Part shown: positions 55,318 through 63,806 of the stretch, one piece after another
How positions within the stretch are numbered: position 1 is the first letter of the stretch
How the letters are laid out: the number at the start of each line of letters is the position of its first letter
Assembly: GCA_017577365.1 (NCBI GenBank)
Contig: PKRJ01000005.1
Location: 40,833 to 104,832 of the forward strand
Source of the DNA: Gammaproteobacteria bacterium
GTDB taxonomy: Bacteria; Pseudomonadota; Gammaproteobacteria; Steroidobacterales; Rariloculaceae
Length of the DNA stretch: 64,000 nucleotides
Direction of reading: 5' to 3'
Position numbers and translations under genes: made by a program
Notes under the pieces: generated by a model
The model's input: only the letters and a program-made list of their open reading frames with translations
What the model was told of the DNA's origin: nothing
Databases searched by the model: none

Positions 55318-55752
55318 TCAGTCGCTCGTGCCGGCGCCTTGGCCGTCGGTGCGGCCGAGCGACGTGCCGTCGGCGAGAATCACGCCGACGTAGAGGCCGC
55401 CCTGGCTGCCGTCGTTCAACGTGACCGCGTTGCGCAGCGGGTTCACGAACGCGACGACCTTGTCGCCGACCTTGAGCGAATTGCGCTTCCAGCCCTGATT
55501 GATCAGGACGTTTGGCGCGGTCATCTCGACCGTCCACAGGCCGTCCGGCGCGTCGCCGTCCGCGACGCCTTCGAGCTTGAACGACGCGTGCGGATTGATC
55601 CAGCGGAACTGCGTGACCGTTCCTTCGATGCGCACGACGGTCGACGTGTCGAACGCCGCCGTCGAGTGATGTGCCAACACCTGCGGAATGCCGGCCGCCG
55701 CGGCGACCGCGCATCCGATGCTCCACGCTGCAACTTTTCCGATCGTCTTCAT
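55318..55752 (-). CDS. DUF6152-like exported 'HHS' protein, partner of 55772-56620
   Basis: The 144-residue protein has a signal peptide (AAWSIGCAVAAAAGIPQVLA) followed by HHSTAAFD, so two histidines (28-29) open the mature chain. The conserved NPH is at 53-55 (WINPHASFKL), then LWTVEMTAPNVLINQGWKRN, LKVGDKVVAFVNPLRNA and VILADGTSLGR. This is the most canonical DUF6152 member in the window. ATG 55752 is preferred over the GTG at 55758. It lies 19 bases after the stop of the W-[DE]-G gene. Function unknown. Confidence 0.85.
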   Translation of the reverse strand: MKTIGKVAAWSIGCAVAAAAGIPQVLAHHSTAAFDTSTVVRIEGTVTQFRWINPHASFKLEGVADGDAPDGLWTVEMTAPNVLINQGWKRNSLKVGDKVVAFVNPLRNAVTLNDGSQGGLYVGVILADGTSLGRTDGQGAGTSD

Positions 55753-55771
55753 GGTCACGTTCCGTTGCTGA

Positions 55772-56620
55772 TCACGGCTCGAGGCCGACGCGGCCGGCCT
55801 GCGTGCTCGGGAGATTGTCGTTCAAGTCGGGCAGGCACTCGACCTCCCCGATGTCGGTGTGGTCGACGCGCAGCCAGTACTTCTTGCTGCGCCATTCGCC
55901 GACCCAGTGATTCGGATCGGTCATGATGTACTCGATTTCCATGATGCGCGGATCGTCGAGCAGCCGGATCCGCTCCACCACCTGGAAGTCTTCGGAAATC
56001 GGGATGCCGGTATCGATGAAGTGGTTGTACGTCTCGATGTACTTCGTCGTGACGACCAGCGTATCCCCCTCCCAGTGCCCGATCGATTCTCCGTTGTACG
56101 TGTAGATGACCGTATCGGGATCGGAGAACTCGCGCCCGTCGAGGAAGATCTGCCTGAAGCTGTTGTTGAAGTTCGAGACCATGTAGATCACGGTCGGCAG
56201 CTGCACCATCATGATCGGCCAGACGCGGGTCATGATCATCGGCAGCCCGGCCGGCCAGCACTGCCCGATCGCGTCACGATACGGCTCGCCGCGCGCGCGG
56301 CGCCGCTGGCCTTCCTCGAAATCGGCTTTCGCTTGCCCGATGAACTCCGGATACGGCGGGCCGAACATGAAGTTCGCGAAGCCGGCGCTCAGGTCCACGA
56401 ACCACGTGCCGGTCAAATCGAACGGCGGCTTGGGCCGCTCCTTCTTGAGGTTCTCGGGCGCGAGCGCGCCCAGATGCTCGTGCGTCGGGATGAGCCGCGC
56501 CATCGCGGCGAGACGTTCCTCGTAGGTGCGCTCTTGCGCCTGGCCCTCAGATTGAGCCGACGCCGTGACCGACGCCGCAAACGCCGCAGCGGCGAGCGCA
56601 ACAGTCCGGAACTCGACCAT
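55772..56620 (-). CDS. Exported W-[DE]-G-D family protein, paired with a DUF6152-like gene
   Basis: The 282-residue protein has a signal peptide (TVALAAAAFAASVTASAQ), then PPFDLTGTWFVDLSAGFANF, CWPAGLPMIMTRVWPIMMVQ, RQIFLDGREFSDPDTVIYTY and the family motif NGESIGHWEGDTLVVTTKYI, ending with the WRSKKYWLRVDHTDIGEVEC block. GGGAGGAA precedes ATG 56620. It is first in a pair with the DUF6152-like gene, the same order as at 11831/11451 and 10238/9778. It is likely periplasmic; function unknown. Confidence 0.8.
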   Translation of the reverse strand: MVEFRTVALAAAAFAASVTASAQSEGQAQERTYEERLAAMARLIPTHEHLGALAPENLKKERPKPPFDLTGTWFVDLSAGFANFMFGPPYPEFIGQAKADFEEGQRRRARGEPYRDAIGQCWPAGLPMIMTRVWPIMMVQLPTVIYMVSNFNNSFRQIFLDGREFSDPDTVIYTYNGESIGHWEGDTLVVTTKYIETYNHFIDTGIPISEDFQVVERIRLLDDPRIMEIEYIMTDPNHWVGEWRSKKYWLRVDHTDIGEVECLPDLNDNLPSTQAGRVGLEP

Positions 56621-56745
56621 ATTCCTCCCCCCAATCTTTCGTCGCGAGCTTCGAGCGCGACGCGCTCCGACCGCCATGTCGGCAATCCGGCGCCAGCTCG
56701 CCGCGCCGTGGCCTCACTCTACCATAAGGTCCGCTGACGCCGGTC

Positions 56746-58044
56746 TTAAGGTTCGTCAGCGGCAAGTCCTCGCGAGCGCCGGGCGGCGCGTCGTCCCTGG
56801 CGACAGGGGACGCGTAGCCAGCCTCCGCCGCGGCCGCCGCGATACTTCGCGTCGGCCTGCTTCGACACGACGCCGGCGAGCCCAAGTCGGCAGGCCTCGC
56901 GAAAGAAATCCGCGCCGTGCCCTTCGACGTGATCGCCGTAGCGAAGCTGCGGCGGGGCCTCGCTCAAGAGCAGGCGGAGCAGCTCTTTTCGCGCGCGGAG
57001 CGCCGCGCCGCGAAGATCCCACCCGTCGAGGTGGAGCAGGTCGATCGCGACGAGCACGATTCGCTCGGCCGCGGTCTCGGCTTCCTCGAGCGACGGCGCC
57101 TCGCTATGCCCCTGCTTGTCGAAGACGACGGCGAAGCCGTCGATGAGCGCGGTCGAGCACGGGAGCGCCGCGAGCGCGCTCGCGATGTCGGGCAGGCGCC
57201 GCGCGGCGTCTTGGCCCTCGGCGCCGCGCATCGCGACCTTGCCGCGATCGACGCGGCAGAGCAGCCGCAGGCCGCGCAGCTCGGGCTCGTGCAGCCAGCC
57301 CGGCCCGTCCGGCGCCTCGTCGGCGGTCTCGGGCCGCTGCACGGTCTGGCGGCGCGGCAGCGCACCGCGCCGGGCTCCGGGAATCGTGTCGGGGCGGCCG
57401 ACCTCGGGTGCCGGCGGCCCGCCGCTTTCTCCGGTGTCCGACGACCACACTCGGTCGCGGTCCTCCGCGACACCCTCGATGCGCCGGCCCGTGAGGACGC
57501 TTTCGGGACGCGCATCGACGATCTCGGCGGCGTTGCCGGATCGGGCCGCCGCATCGCGTTGCTTGATCAGCAGCCAGTTCTCCTTGTCGTCGCGCCGGCC
57601 CGTGCGCCGCGCAAGGCGGACGAGCGCCCAGCGCCCGCGGAGCTTCTCGCCGTGCAGCGTGAACTCGAGCTTGCCCTGAGCGAGTCCCTCCGACGGATCG
57701 CCTTTCGGAACCCAATGCCCCCGATCCCAGACGAGCACCGCGCCGCCGCCGTACTCGCCCTCGGGGATCACGCCTTCGAACGTCGCGTACTCGAGCGGGT
57801 GATCCTCGGTCCGCACCGCAAGGCGCTTTTCGCGCGGATCGAGGCTCGGGCCCTTCGGGATCGCCCAGCTCCAGAGCACGCCGTCGTGCTCGAGACGAAA
57901 GTCGTAATGGAGCCGCCTCGCGTCGTGCTTCTGCACGACGAACTGCGGGCGGTCCGAGACGCGCGGAGCGGAGCCGCCCGCGGGCTCGGGGGTCCGGCTG
58001 AAGTTCCGTTTCGCGCGATATTTCTCGAGATCCGCGGGCATCAC
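56746..58044 (-). CDS. LigD-type 3'-phosphoesterase fused to a catalytically degenerate ATP-ligase domain
   Basis: The 432-residue protein starts with a 3'-phosphoesterase domain (FVVQKHDARRLHYDFRLEHD, then WAIPKGPSLDP and HPLEYATFEGVIPEGEYGGG) with the active-site His and Asp residues intact. A polymerase domain is absent. The second half (from about 248) matches the LigD ligase domain in IDLLHLDGWDLRGAALRARK, LRYGDHVEGHGADFFREACR and GLAGVVSKQADAKYRGG. Motif I, normally HE-x-K-x-DG-x-R, reads HEPELRGLR: the AMP-accepting Lys is Glu 255 and the Asp is Arg 257. The DGE motif reads DGF. The ligase half should be unable to adenylate. Confidence 0.88.
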   Translation of the reverse strand: MMPADLEKYRAKRNFSRTPEPAGGSAPRVSDRPQFVVQKHDARRLHYDFRLEHDGVLWSWAIPKGPSLDPREKRLAVRTEDHPLEYATFEGVIPEGEYGGGAVLVWDRGHWVPKGDPSEGLAQGKLEFTLHGEKLRGRWALVRLARRTGRRDDKENWLLIKQRDAAARSGNAAEIVDARPESVLTGRRIEGVAEDRDRVWSSDTGESGGPPAPEVGRPDTIPGARRGALPRRQTVQRPETADEAPDGPGWLHEPELRGLRLLCRVDRGKVAMRGAEGQDAARRLPDIASALAALPCSTALIDGFAVVFDKQGHSEAPSLEEAETAAERIVLVAIDLLHLDGWDLRGAALRARKELLRLLLSEAPPQLRYGDHVEGHGADFFREACRLGLAGVVSKQADAKYRGGRGGGWLRVPCRQGRRAARRSRGLAADEP

Positions 58045-58163
58045 GCTTGCCGTGGAGAGTCGCCCCGACGGCGCATGCTCATTATCGCGCGGTCGAGACT
58101 TATACTCCGCAGAAGAATCTCCGGCGGCGGCTCGAGCGCCGGGCGAGACAGGGGGGAACGGGC

Positions 58164-59267
58164 ATGCTTGCGATCGCGTTGCGGCTGGCGTCCGGGGCGC
58201 TGCTCTCGACGATATTCGCGGCGGGCGCCGCGGCGCACCACGCGTTCAGCACCGAGTTCGATGCGGAGCTGACGGGCGAGGTGCGCGGGGAGGTCGTCTC
58301 CGTGTTCTGGGCGAACCCGCATATTCGCTACGACGTGCGAGTCGCGCGGGAAGACGGCACCGCCGAGGTGTGGGAGCTCGCCCCGCCGGGAAACCTGCCG
58401 ACCTATCGGCGCGAAGGGTGGCATCGCGACACGATCCAACCGGGCTATATCGTGCGCGCGAGCGGCAATCTCGGCCGCGACGGTGCGAAGCGTCTTTACG
58501 CGACCTGCATCGAGCTCGAGAGCGGACCGGAGAAGGGCAGGCGGCTCGGCTGCGCGAACCCGACGCGGACCGAGACCGAGGTGGCGGCGGATCCGAACGC
58601 GAGGTACACGTACGCGCCGGCGGACTTCCCCGTCGACATCACGGGCTACTGGGACAATCGCTACAAGTTCCGGCAGACGGCCGACGACCTCGAGCCGAAG
58701 CCCGTGCCGATGACGGACGAGGCGCGTGCGATCTACGAATCGCGCCGATTCGGCGACGACGACGTGTTGCGCTGCATGCCGGCCGGGCTGCCGCGCATCT
58801 TCGGCTCGCCCTATCCGATGGAGATCTTCAACGCCGGCACGCACTACCTCGTGCTTTCGCTGCAGGACAACACGCCGCGCTGGATCTGGATGGACGGCCG
58901 CAGCATCCCGGACCACCAGCCACCGACGTACATGGGCTTCTCGACCGGCCGCTGGGAGGGCCGCACGCTCGTGATCGAGACGACGCGGCTCGTGCCGACA
59001 TGGCTCGACGGCACGGGCTACCCGATGACGGGCGGCGACGAGACGCGCATCGTCGAGCGCTGGACCGTCTCGGAGGACGGCCTGACGATGGACCGGACGA
59101 TGACGATCCACGATCCGCTCTACACCGAGCCGCTCGTGCGCACGCGAGGCTCGCAGCGCCGCTCGCCGGACGGCGAGCTCGTCGAGAGCGAGCCGTGCGA
59201 TCCGAATCTGTTCTATCGCGACCTGCTTCGGCGCGGACAGCTCGAAGACTATCTGCGGCGACAGTGA
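58164..59267 (+). CDS. DUF6152-like / W-[DE]-G family fusion protein, exported
   Basis: The 367-residue protein combines both halves of the paired system in one chain. After a signal peptide (SGALLSTIFAAGAAA) it continues HHAFSTEFD (His 25-26), NPH at 51-53 and PGYIVRASGNLGRDG, a full DUF6152-like domain to about residue 120. Then come FPVDITGYWDNR, CMPAGLPRIFGSPYPMEIFN, RWIWMDGRSIPDHQP and the family motif GFSTGRWEGRTLVIETTRL (Trp about 264), the W-[DE]-G domain. AGGGGGGAA precedes ATG 58164, and a TATACT box lies near 58100. Fusion of two otherwise separate exported proteins suggests they act together. Confidence 0.85.
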   Translation: MLAIALRLASGALLSTIFAAGAAAHHAFSTEFDAELTGEVRGEVVSVFWANPHIRYDVRVAREDGTAEVWELAPPGNLPTYRREGWHRDTIQPGYIVRASGNLGRDGAKRLYATCIELESGPEKGRRLGCANPTRTETEVAADPNARYTYAPADFPVDITGYWDNRYKFRQTADDLEPKPVPMTDEARAIYESRRFGDDDVLRCMPAGLPRIFGSPYPMEIFNAGTHYLVLSLQDNTPRWIWMDGRSIPDHQPPTYMGFSTGRWEGRTLVIETTRLVPTWLDGTGYPMTGGDETRIVERWTVSEDGLTMDRTMTIHDPLYTEPLVRTRGSQRRSPDGELVESEPCDPNLFYRDLLRRGQLEDYLRRQ

Positions 59268-59312
59268 CGCGTTCCGCGGCGCTCGCCGCGTTTCGCGTCG
59301 CCGCGGCGGCGC

Positions 59313-59912
59313 TCAACCGCGAGGTTTCCGCTGGGCCTCGCGGTGCTCGGCGAGCCAATAGCCTGCGACGAGCGTCTTCATGTCCGTGATCTCGCCAGTC
59401 CGCACCGCGCGGATGAAGTCCTCGGCGGGCCGCACGACCGTGAGAATGTCCTCGTTCTCGTCCGCGCCGTGCACGCCTCCGGCCCGGCTCGTATCGACCT
59501 TGCCGAACACGATCGCGATCTTCTCGGTCGTGCCGCCGGAGCTCGCGTACGCGCCCGGATGGATGACCACGGGATCGACGAGATCGAGCCCCGTTTCCTC
59601 CTTCATCTCCCTGACGGCCGCGTCGATGATCGGCTCGCCTTCTTGCAGCGCTCCCGCGACGAGCTGCTCGAGGAACGGATAGTCTCCGGCGGCGAGCGCG
59701 CCGGGACGCATTTCGTTGACGAGCACGACCTCGTCGCGATTCGGGTCGTAGCCGAGCACGCCGACGGAGTGCCCTCGCTCCATCAGCTCCCACGTGATCG
59801 TGCGCCGGCCGCCGTCGTGCCGATCGACCGAGATCACGTAACGGTTCAGCTTGAGAAATCCGGAGGCGAGGTTCGTGACGCTCTCGATCGTCGCGTTTGG
59901 CTTGCGGCTCAT
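59313..59912 (-). CDS. ADP-ribose pyrophosphatase-like Nudix hydrolase
   Basis: The 199-residue protein resembles NudF: HSVGVLGYDPNRDEVVLVNE, an intact Nudix box region (AGALQEGEPIIDAAVREMKE, ETGLDL) and the ADPR-specific loop VVIHPGAYASSGGTTEKIAI. It should hydrolyse ADP-ribose to AMP and ribose 5-phosphate. The ATG lies close to the divergent MetE-like gene. There is no operon partner. Confidence 0.9.
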   Translation of the reverse strand: MSRKPNATIESVTNLASGFLKLNRYVISVDRHDGGRRTITWELMERGHSVGVLGYDPNRDEVVLVNEMRPGALAAGDYPFLEQLVAGALQEGEPIIDAAVREMKEETGLDLVDPVVIHPGAYASSGGTTEKIAIVFGKVDTSRAGGVHGADENEDILTVVRPAEDFIRAVRTGEITDMKTLVAGYWLAEHREAQRKPRG

Positions 59913-60045
59913 GCCGGTCTCCTCGACCGCGGATCAGGAAAATTGCGGATACTACAGCGTGAACCTTTCGATCAAGCTTCTTCGTGCACCGGGCCCGTTT
60001 TCCCGGCGCCTTGAACGATCCCGGAGCGACCGAAGCCCAAGGCCC

Positions 60046-61218
60046 ATGAAGCGAAGCACGGAACGGATTCTGACCACCCATGCCGGCCGCCTCGAAGGGC
60101 CCGCGGAGCTGCGCGCGATCGTCGGCAACGTGCGGGACCGCCGCGAGGTCGATCCGCAGAAGGTCGAGCCGCTGCTGCACGACGCCCTCGTCTACGTGCT
60201 GCGCAAGCAGGCCGAGGCGGGCGTCGACATCGTGAGCAACGGCGAGCTCCATCGGCACGGCTACGGCTTCACGTACTACGGGCGCCGCCTCTCGGGGCTC
60301 GAAAGCCGCAAGATCAAGGAAGGCGAGGCCGCGTGGATGTCGCAGCAGACCCGCGAGCGGAAGGAATTCCCGGAGTTCTACGCGGATCTCGGCTGGAAGG
60401 GGCCGTCCGAGCGCATCGTCTGCACGGGGCCGATCACGTATATCGGCGACGCGGAGGTCGCGAAGGACATCGAGGCGTTCAAGGCCGCGCTCGCCGATGC
60501 GAACGTCCGCGTGGAGGAAGCCTTCATGTGTGCGCTCGCGCCCGGCTGGCTCGAGCATTTCTTCCACAACGAATACTACGACCGCGACGAGGAGCTCGTT
60601 TTCGCGCTCGCCGAGGCGATGCGCTCGGAGTACCGCGCGATCGTCGACGCGGGCTTCGTGCTGCAGATCGACGACCCGGCGCTGCCCGATACCTACGACA
60701 TGCTCGATCCGCCGCCGCCGATCGAAGAGTATCGGAAGTTCGCGGCGTTTCGCATCGACGCGCTGAACTACGCGCTCGAAGGCCTACCCGAGGACCGCAT
60801 CCGCTATCACATCTGCTGGGGAAGCTGGCACGGCCCGCACACGCACGATTTGCCGCTCGAGCACGTCGTCGATCTGATGCTGCGCGTCAAAGCGGGCGCG
60901 TACTCGGTGGAAGCGGCGAACCCGCGCCACGAGCACGAATGGAAGATCTGGCGAGAGACGAAGCTGCCCGAAGGCAAGATCCTGATCCCGGGCGTGATCA
61001 GCCACGCGACGAACGTCGTCGAGCATCCGGAGCTCGTCGCCGACCGCATCGTGCGCTTCGCCGAGCTCGTCGGACGCGAGAACGTGATCGCCGGCACGGA
61101 CTGCGGTCTCGGCCTTCGCGTGCATCACGAGATCGCTTGGGCGAAGCTCGCGGCGCTCGCACAGGGCGCCGCGCTCGCGAGCGAGCGCCTGTGGCGACGG
61201 CCGAAGCCGGGGCTTTGA
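60046..61218 (+). CDS. MetE-like cobalamin-independent methyltransferase, C-terminal-domain type
   Basis: The 390-residue protein has the catalytic TIM-barrel of MetE without the N-terminal duplicate. It keeps the zinc ligands: His 255 and Cys 257 (RYHICWGSWHG), Glu 289 (EAANPRHEHEW) and Cys 353 (GTDCGLG), and the start ERILTTHAGRLEGPAELRAI. Such short MetE homologues transfer methyl groups from other donors or demethylate aromatic ethers. With ligAB nearby a role in methoxyaromatic breakdown is possible, but this is inference. ATG 60046 fits the family start; longer frames lack support. Confidence 0.85.
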   Translation: MKRSTERILTTHAGRLEGPAELRAIVGNVRDRREVDPQKVEPLLHDALVYVLRKQAEAGVDIVSNGELHRHGYGFTYYGRRLSGLESRKIKEGEAAWMSQQTRERKEFPEFYADLGWKGPSERIVCTGPITYIGDAEVAKDIEAFKAALADANVRVEEAFMCALAPGWLEHFFHNEYYDRDEELVFALAEAMRSEYRAIVDAGFVLQIDDPALPDTYDMLDPPPPIEEYRKFAAFRIDALNYALEGLPEDRIRYHICWGSWHGPHTHDLPLEHVVDLMLRVKAGAYSVEAANPRHEHEWKIWRETKLPEGKILIPGVISHATNVVEHPELVADRIVRFAELVGRENVIAGTDCGLGLRVHHEIAWAKLAALAQGAALASERLWRRPKPGL

Positions 61219-61219
61219 G

Positions 61220-61969
61220 TCAGAGCACGTAGGCGCGCTCGATCATCGTCGGCTTCGTCTCGAGCGAGGCGAGATAGGCCTCGCCATCGGTCCACAGCCT
61301 CATCTGATCGAGGCCCATGCTGGGGTCGCCGGTCCGGACGAATCGCTCGACGACGTCCATGCCCTCGACGACCATGCCGAAGACCGAGAACGAGCCGTAT
61401 TGCGGCAGCGCGAGCCGGTCGTTCTGCGCCGTGTTGATGAAGACCTGAGTCGTGGCCGTGCCGGGCCCCGCTTTCGCGAACGCGAGCGTGCCCGGAGCGA
61501 GCGAGAACAGGCTCGGATCGTCCGGGAAAGGGCGGTCGCGCCATTGCCGGTGCGGCTCGCGCCAGTTGATGCCGAACTGCGCGACGAAGCCCGGCACGAC
61601 GCGCGAGATCGGCGTGCCGTTGTAGAAGCCCGAGGCGACGAGCTCCACGAAGCGCTCGGCGGCATTCGGCGCGGCCTCCGGATACACCTCGATCACGACG
61701 TTGCCGGCCGTCGTCTCGAGGACGACGCGGGTCGCGCGCGTGATCGCCGGCGCTTCGCGCTCCTTGCCGGGCAGCGGCACGAGGGAGTGCGCGACCGGCT
61801 CGGCGACGGCGCGGACGATCGGGGGCTCGGACGTCCGCGCCGAGGTTTCGTTCGCCGGTCTTCCGGGCTCGGAATTCGTTCCCGTGCCGCCGTCGCACGC
61901 GGAGACGGCGAGCGCGACGAGCGAGAGCAGGAGGCGCGGCGAGATCGAGAAATCGGAGAATGCCTTCAT
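61220..61969 (-). CDS. Cyclophilin-type peptidyl-prolyl isomerase lipoprotein
   Basis: The 249-residue protein has a lipoprotein signal (SLVALAVSACDG, Cys about 25), a ~50-residue linker, then a cyclophilin domain: VVLETTAGNVVIEVYPEAAP, NAAERFVELVASGFYNGTPI, SRVVPGFVAQFG, TATTQVFINTAQNDRL and YGSFSVFGMVVEGMDVVERF. The catalytic Arg is in the ISRVVPGF motif. It should help fold periplasmic proteins while anchored to a membrane. It is convergent with the MetE-like gene, one base apart. Confidence 0.9.
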   Translation of the reverse strand: MKAFSDFSISPRLLLSLVALAVSACDGGTGTNSEPGRPANETSARTSEPPIVRAVAEPVAHSLVPLPGKEREAPAITRATRVVLETTAGNVVIEVYPEAAPNAAERFVELVASGFYNGTPISRVVPGFVAQFGINWREPHRQWRDRPFPDDPSLFSLAPGTLAFAKAGPGTATTQVFINTAQNDRLALPQYGSFSVFGMVVEGMDVVERFVRTGDPSMGLDQMRLWTDGEAYLASLETKPTMIERAYVL

Positions 61970-62221
61970 CGTTTCGTCCCCCGTAGGCCCGAGCAATGTA
62001 CCACGGCTTCGACGCAGGGGCAGACCTCGAGCCGTGCGCTACGGAGGGGGCCGCGTGTACCGTCCGTCGCGACGCGAGCCGGTCCCGGGCCGCGGACCTT
62101 CGCCGTTTTTTTGTAAAGGAAGCCGCCGGGCCCGATCCTCGGCCCGTCTTTGTGGTAACTTGTTGCGCTTCCGATCGGGCCGGCCGCACCGCGGACGCGC
62201 CGTCGACAACGGTATCGGACG

Positions 62222-62620
62222 ATGAGCAAGAAGCAGGAAGAGTACGAAGACATTCCCGGCACGTGGGTATTCGACGCCCAACGCGCGCGCAAGGGCTATC
62301 ACCTCAACCAGTTCCTGTACTCGTTGATGAAGCCCGAGAACCGCGAGGAGTTTCTCGCCGACGAGCGCAAGTATCTGATGAAGTTTCCGATGACCGAGGA
62401 GCAGCGGGAAGCCGTGATCAAGCGGGAGTGGAACCGTCTGCTCGAGCTCGGCGCGGTCTCGTACGCGCTCGCGAAGCTCGCGTTCACCGACAAGAAGTCG
62501 TATCAGTGGATGGCGTCGCAGATGGTCGGCGTCCCGGAGGAGGAATACGTCAAGATGATGCTCGCAGGCGGACGCTCGCCGGACGGGTGGCGCTCGAAGA
62601 AGGAGAGGGGTGAAGCGTAA
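62222..62620 (+). CDS. ligA: Protocatechuate 4,5-dioxygenase alpha subunit
   Basis: The 132-residue protein matches LigA of Sphingobium: IPGTWVFDAQRARKGYHLNQ, FLYSLMKPENREEFLADERK, MTEEQREAVIKREWNRLLEL and GAVSYALAKLAFTDKKSYQW, then MVGVPEEEYVKMMLAG. It caps the active site of the extradiol dioxygenase that opens protocatechuate or a related catechol. Its stop and the ligB start share one base (TAATG), so the two subunits are coupled. No downstream ligC/ligI/ligJ genes are in the window. Confidence 0.92.
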   Translation: MSKKQEEYEDIPGTWVFDAQRARKGYHLNQFLYSLMKPENREEFLADERKYLMKFPMTEEQREAVIKREWNRLLELGAVSYALAKLAFTDKKSYQWMASQMVGVPEEEYVKMMLAGGRSPDGWRSKKERGEA

Positions 62621-63459
62621 TGGCGAAGATCATAGCGGGCGTCGGCACCTCTCATACTCCGGCCATCGGCGCGGCCGTCGACAACGGACGCACGGACCAG
62701 CCGTACTGGGTGCCGCTGTTCAAGGGCTACGAGCCGTCGAAGAAGTGGATGGCTGAGACGAAGCCGGACGTTGCGATCATCGTCTACAACGATCACGTCA
62801 ACGCGTTCGACTTCAAGATCATCCCGACCTTCGCGATCGGCTGCGCGGACGTGTTTCCGATCGCCGACGAAGGCTGGGGCCCGCGCCCCGTGCCGCCGGT
62901 CAAGGGATATCCCGAGCTCGCGTCGCATCTCGTGCAGTCGCTCGTGCTCGACGAGTTCGACATCACGATCTGCAACGAGATGCAGCTCGATCACGGCCTC
63001 ACCGTGCCGATGACGCTGATGTGGGGCCAGCCGCAGGAGTGGCCGGTGCGCGTGATCCCGCTCGCGGTCAACGTCATCCAGTATCCGGCGCCGACCGGCA
63101 ATCGCTGCTACAACTTGGGCAAGGCGATCAAGAAGGCGGTCGAGAGCTGGGACGAGGATCTCCGGGTCGTGATCTTCGGCACCGGCGGCATGAGCCACCA
63201 GATCCAAGGCCCGCGCGCCGGCCTGATCAACAAGGAGTTCGACGAGGCGTTCCTCGACGGCCTGACGCAGGACCCCGAGCGGCTGGCGAAGATCCCGCCG
63301 ATCGAGTACATGCGCGAGGCCGGCGCCGAGGCGATCGAGCTCGTGATGTGGCTCGTGATGCGCGGCGCGCTCGGCGACAACGTGCGCGAGGTCTACCGCT
63401 TCTACCACGTGCCGGCGTCCTCGACGGCCGTCGGCAACATCATCCTCGAGGCCGTCTGA
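62620..63459 (+). CDS. ligB: Protocatechuate 4,5-dioxygenase beta subunit (extradiol, LigB family)
   Basis: The 279-residue catalytic subunit has the class III extradiol motifs: GVGTSHTPAIG (iron ligand His 12), VIVYNDHVNAF (His ligand), the Asp/Glu region GPRPVPPVKGYP, EMQLDHGLTVPM and VVIFGTGGMSHQIQGPRAG (catalytic His). It uses Fe(II) and O2 to split the ring next to the diol. It ends in a GC-rich terminator. The true substrate (protocatechuate, gallate or a related acid) is not decided by sequence. Confidence 0.93.
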   Translation: MAKIIAGVGTSHTPAIGAAVDNGRTDQPYWVPLFKGYEPSKKWMAETKPDVAIIVYNDHVNAFDFKIIPTFAIGCADVFPIADEGWGPRPVPPVKGYPELASHLVQSLVLDEFDITICNEMQLDHGLTVPMTLMWGQPQEWPVRVIPLAVNVIQYPAPTGNRCYNLGKAIKKAVESWDEDLRVVIFGTGGMSHQIQGPRAGLINKEFDEAFLDGLTQDPERLAKIPPIEYMREAGAEAIELVMWLVMRGALGDNVREVYRFYHVPASSTAVGNIILEAV

Positions 63460-63500
63460 TCACGCGGCCTCGAGTCCGCGCGAGACTCACGGAAGGAAAT

Positions 63501-63531
63501 GCCGCCGTGCGGGAGGGTCCAGCACGGCGGC
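63501..63531. terminator. Bidirectional terminator between ligB and minE
   Basis: A perfect 10-bp stem pairs 63501-63510 with 63522-63531 around an 11-base loop, followed by TTTCCC on the plus strand and ATTTCCTTCC on the minus strand. It lies between the convergent stops of ligB and minE. Confidence 0.8.
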
Positions 63532-63547
63532 TTTCCCGCCCCCATGC

Positions 63548-63802
63548 TCAGCGATCCGGCAACGTGATGTTGAGCTCGAGAATGTCGCAGTTGCCTTCGC
63601 GATCGAGCTGGATCTGGACCGCGTCGGCGTCGATGTTGACGTACTTCTTGACGACGGCGATCAGCTCTTCCTGCAGCGCCGGAAGATAGTCGAGGCCGTT
63701 ACGCACGGCGCGCTCGTGCGCGACGAGAATCTGCAGTCGTTCCTTGGCCACGCTCGCGGTGCGCTTCGATCGCTGCGAGCGGAAGTAGCTCAGAAGCCTC
63801 AT
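63548..63802 (-). CDS. minE: Cell-division topological factor MinE
   Basis: The 84-residue protein matches MinE: SYFRSQRSKRTASVAKERLQ, ILVAHERAVRNGLDYLPALQ, EELIAVVKKYVNIDADAVQI. The contact helix and the beta strand domain are both present. It stimulates MinD ATPase to sweep MinC away from midcell. It follows minD by four bases on the minus strand, the usual minCDE order. Confidence 0.95.
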   Translation of the reverse strand: MRLLSYFRSQRSKRTASVAKERLQILVAHERAVRNGLDYLPALQEELIAVVKKYVNIDADAVQIQLDREGNCDILELNITLPDR

Positions 63803-63806
63803 CGGC

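Noticed and set aside
58035..58050. Possible sigma-54 site upstream of the DUF6152 fusion gene
   Set aside because: The -24 element reads GGGCATC rather than TGGCAYG and lies more than 100 bases from the start; a TATACT box nearer the gene is more plausible.
62159..62172. Possible sigma-54 site ahead of ligA (TGG ... TTGC)
   Set aside because: The spacing is one base short and the -24 element lacks CACG, so it does not fit the consensus as the other four sites do.
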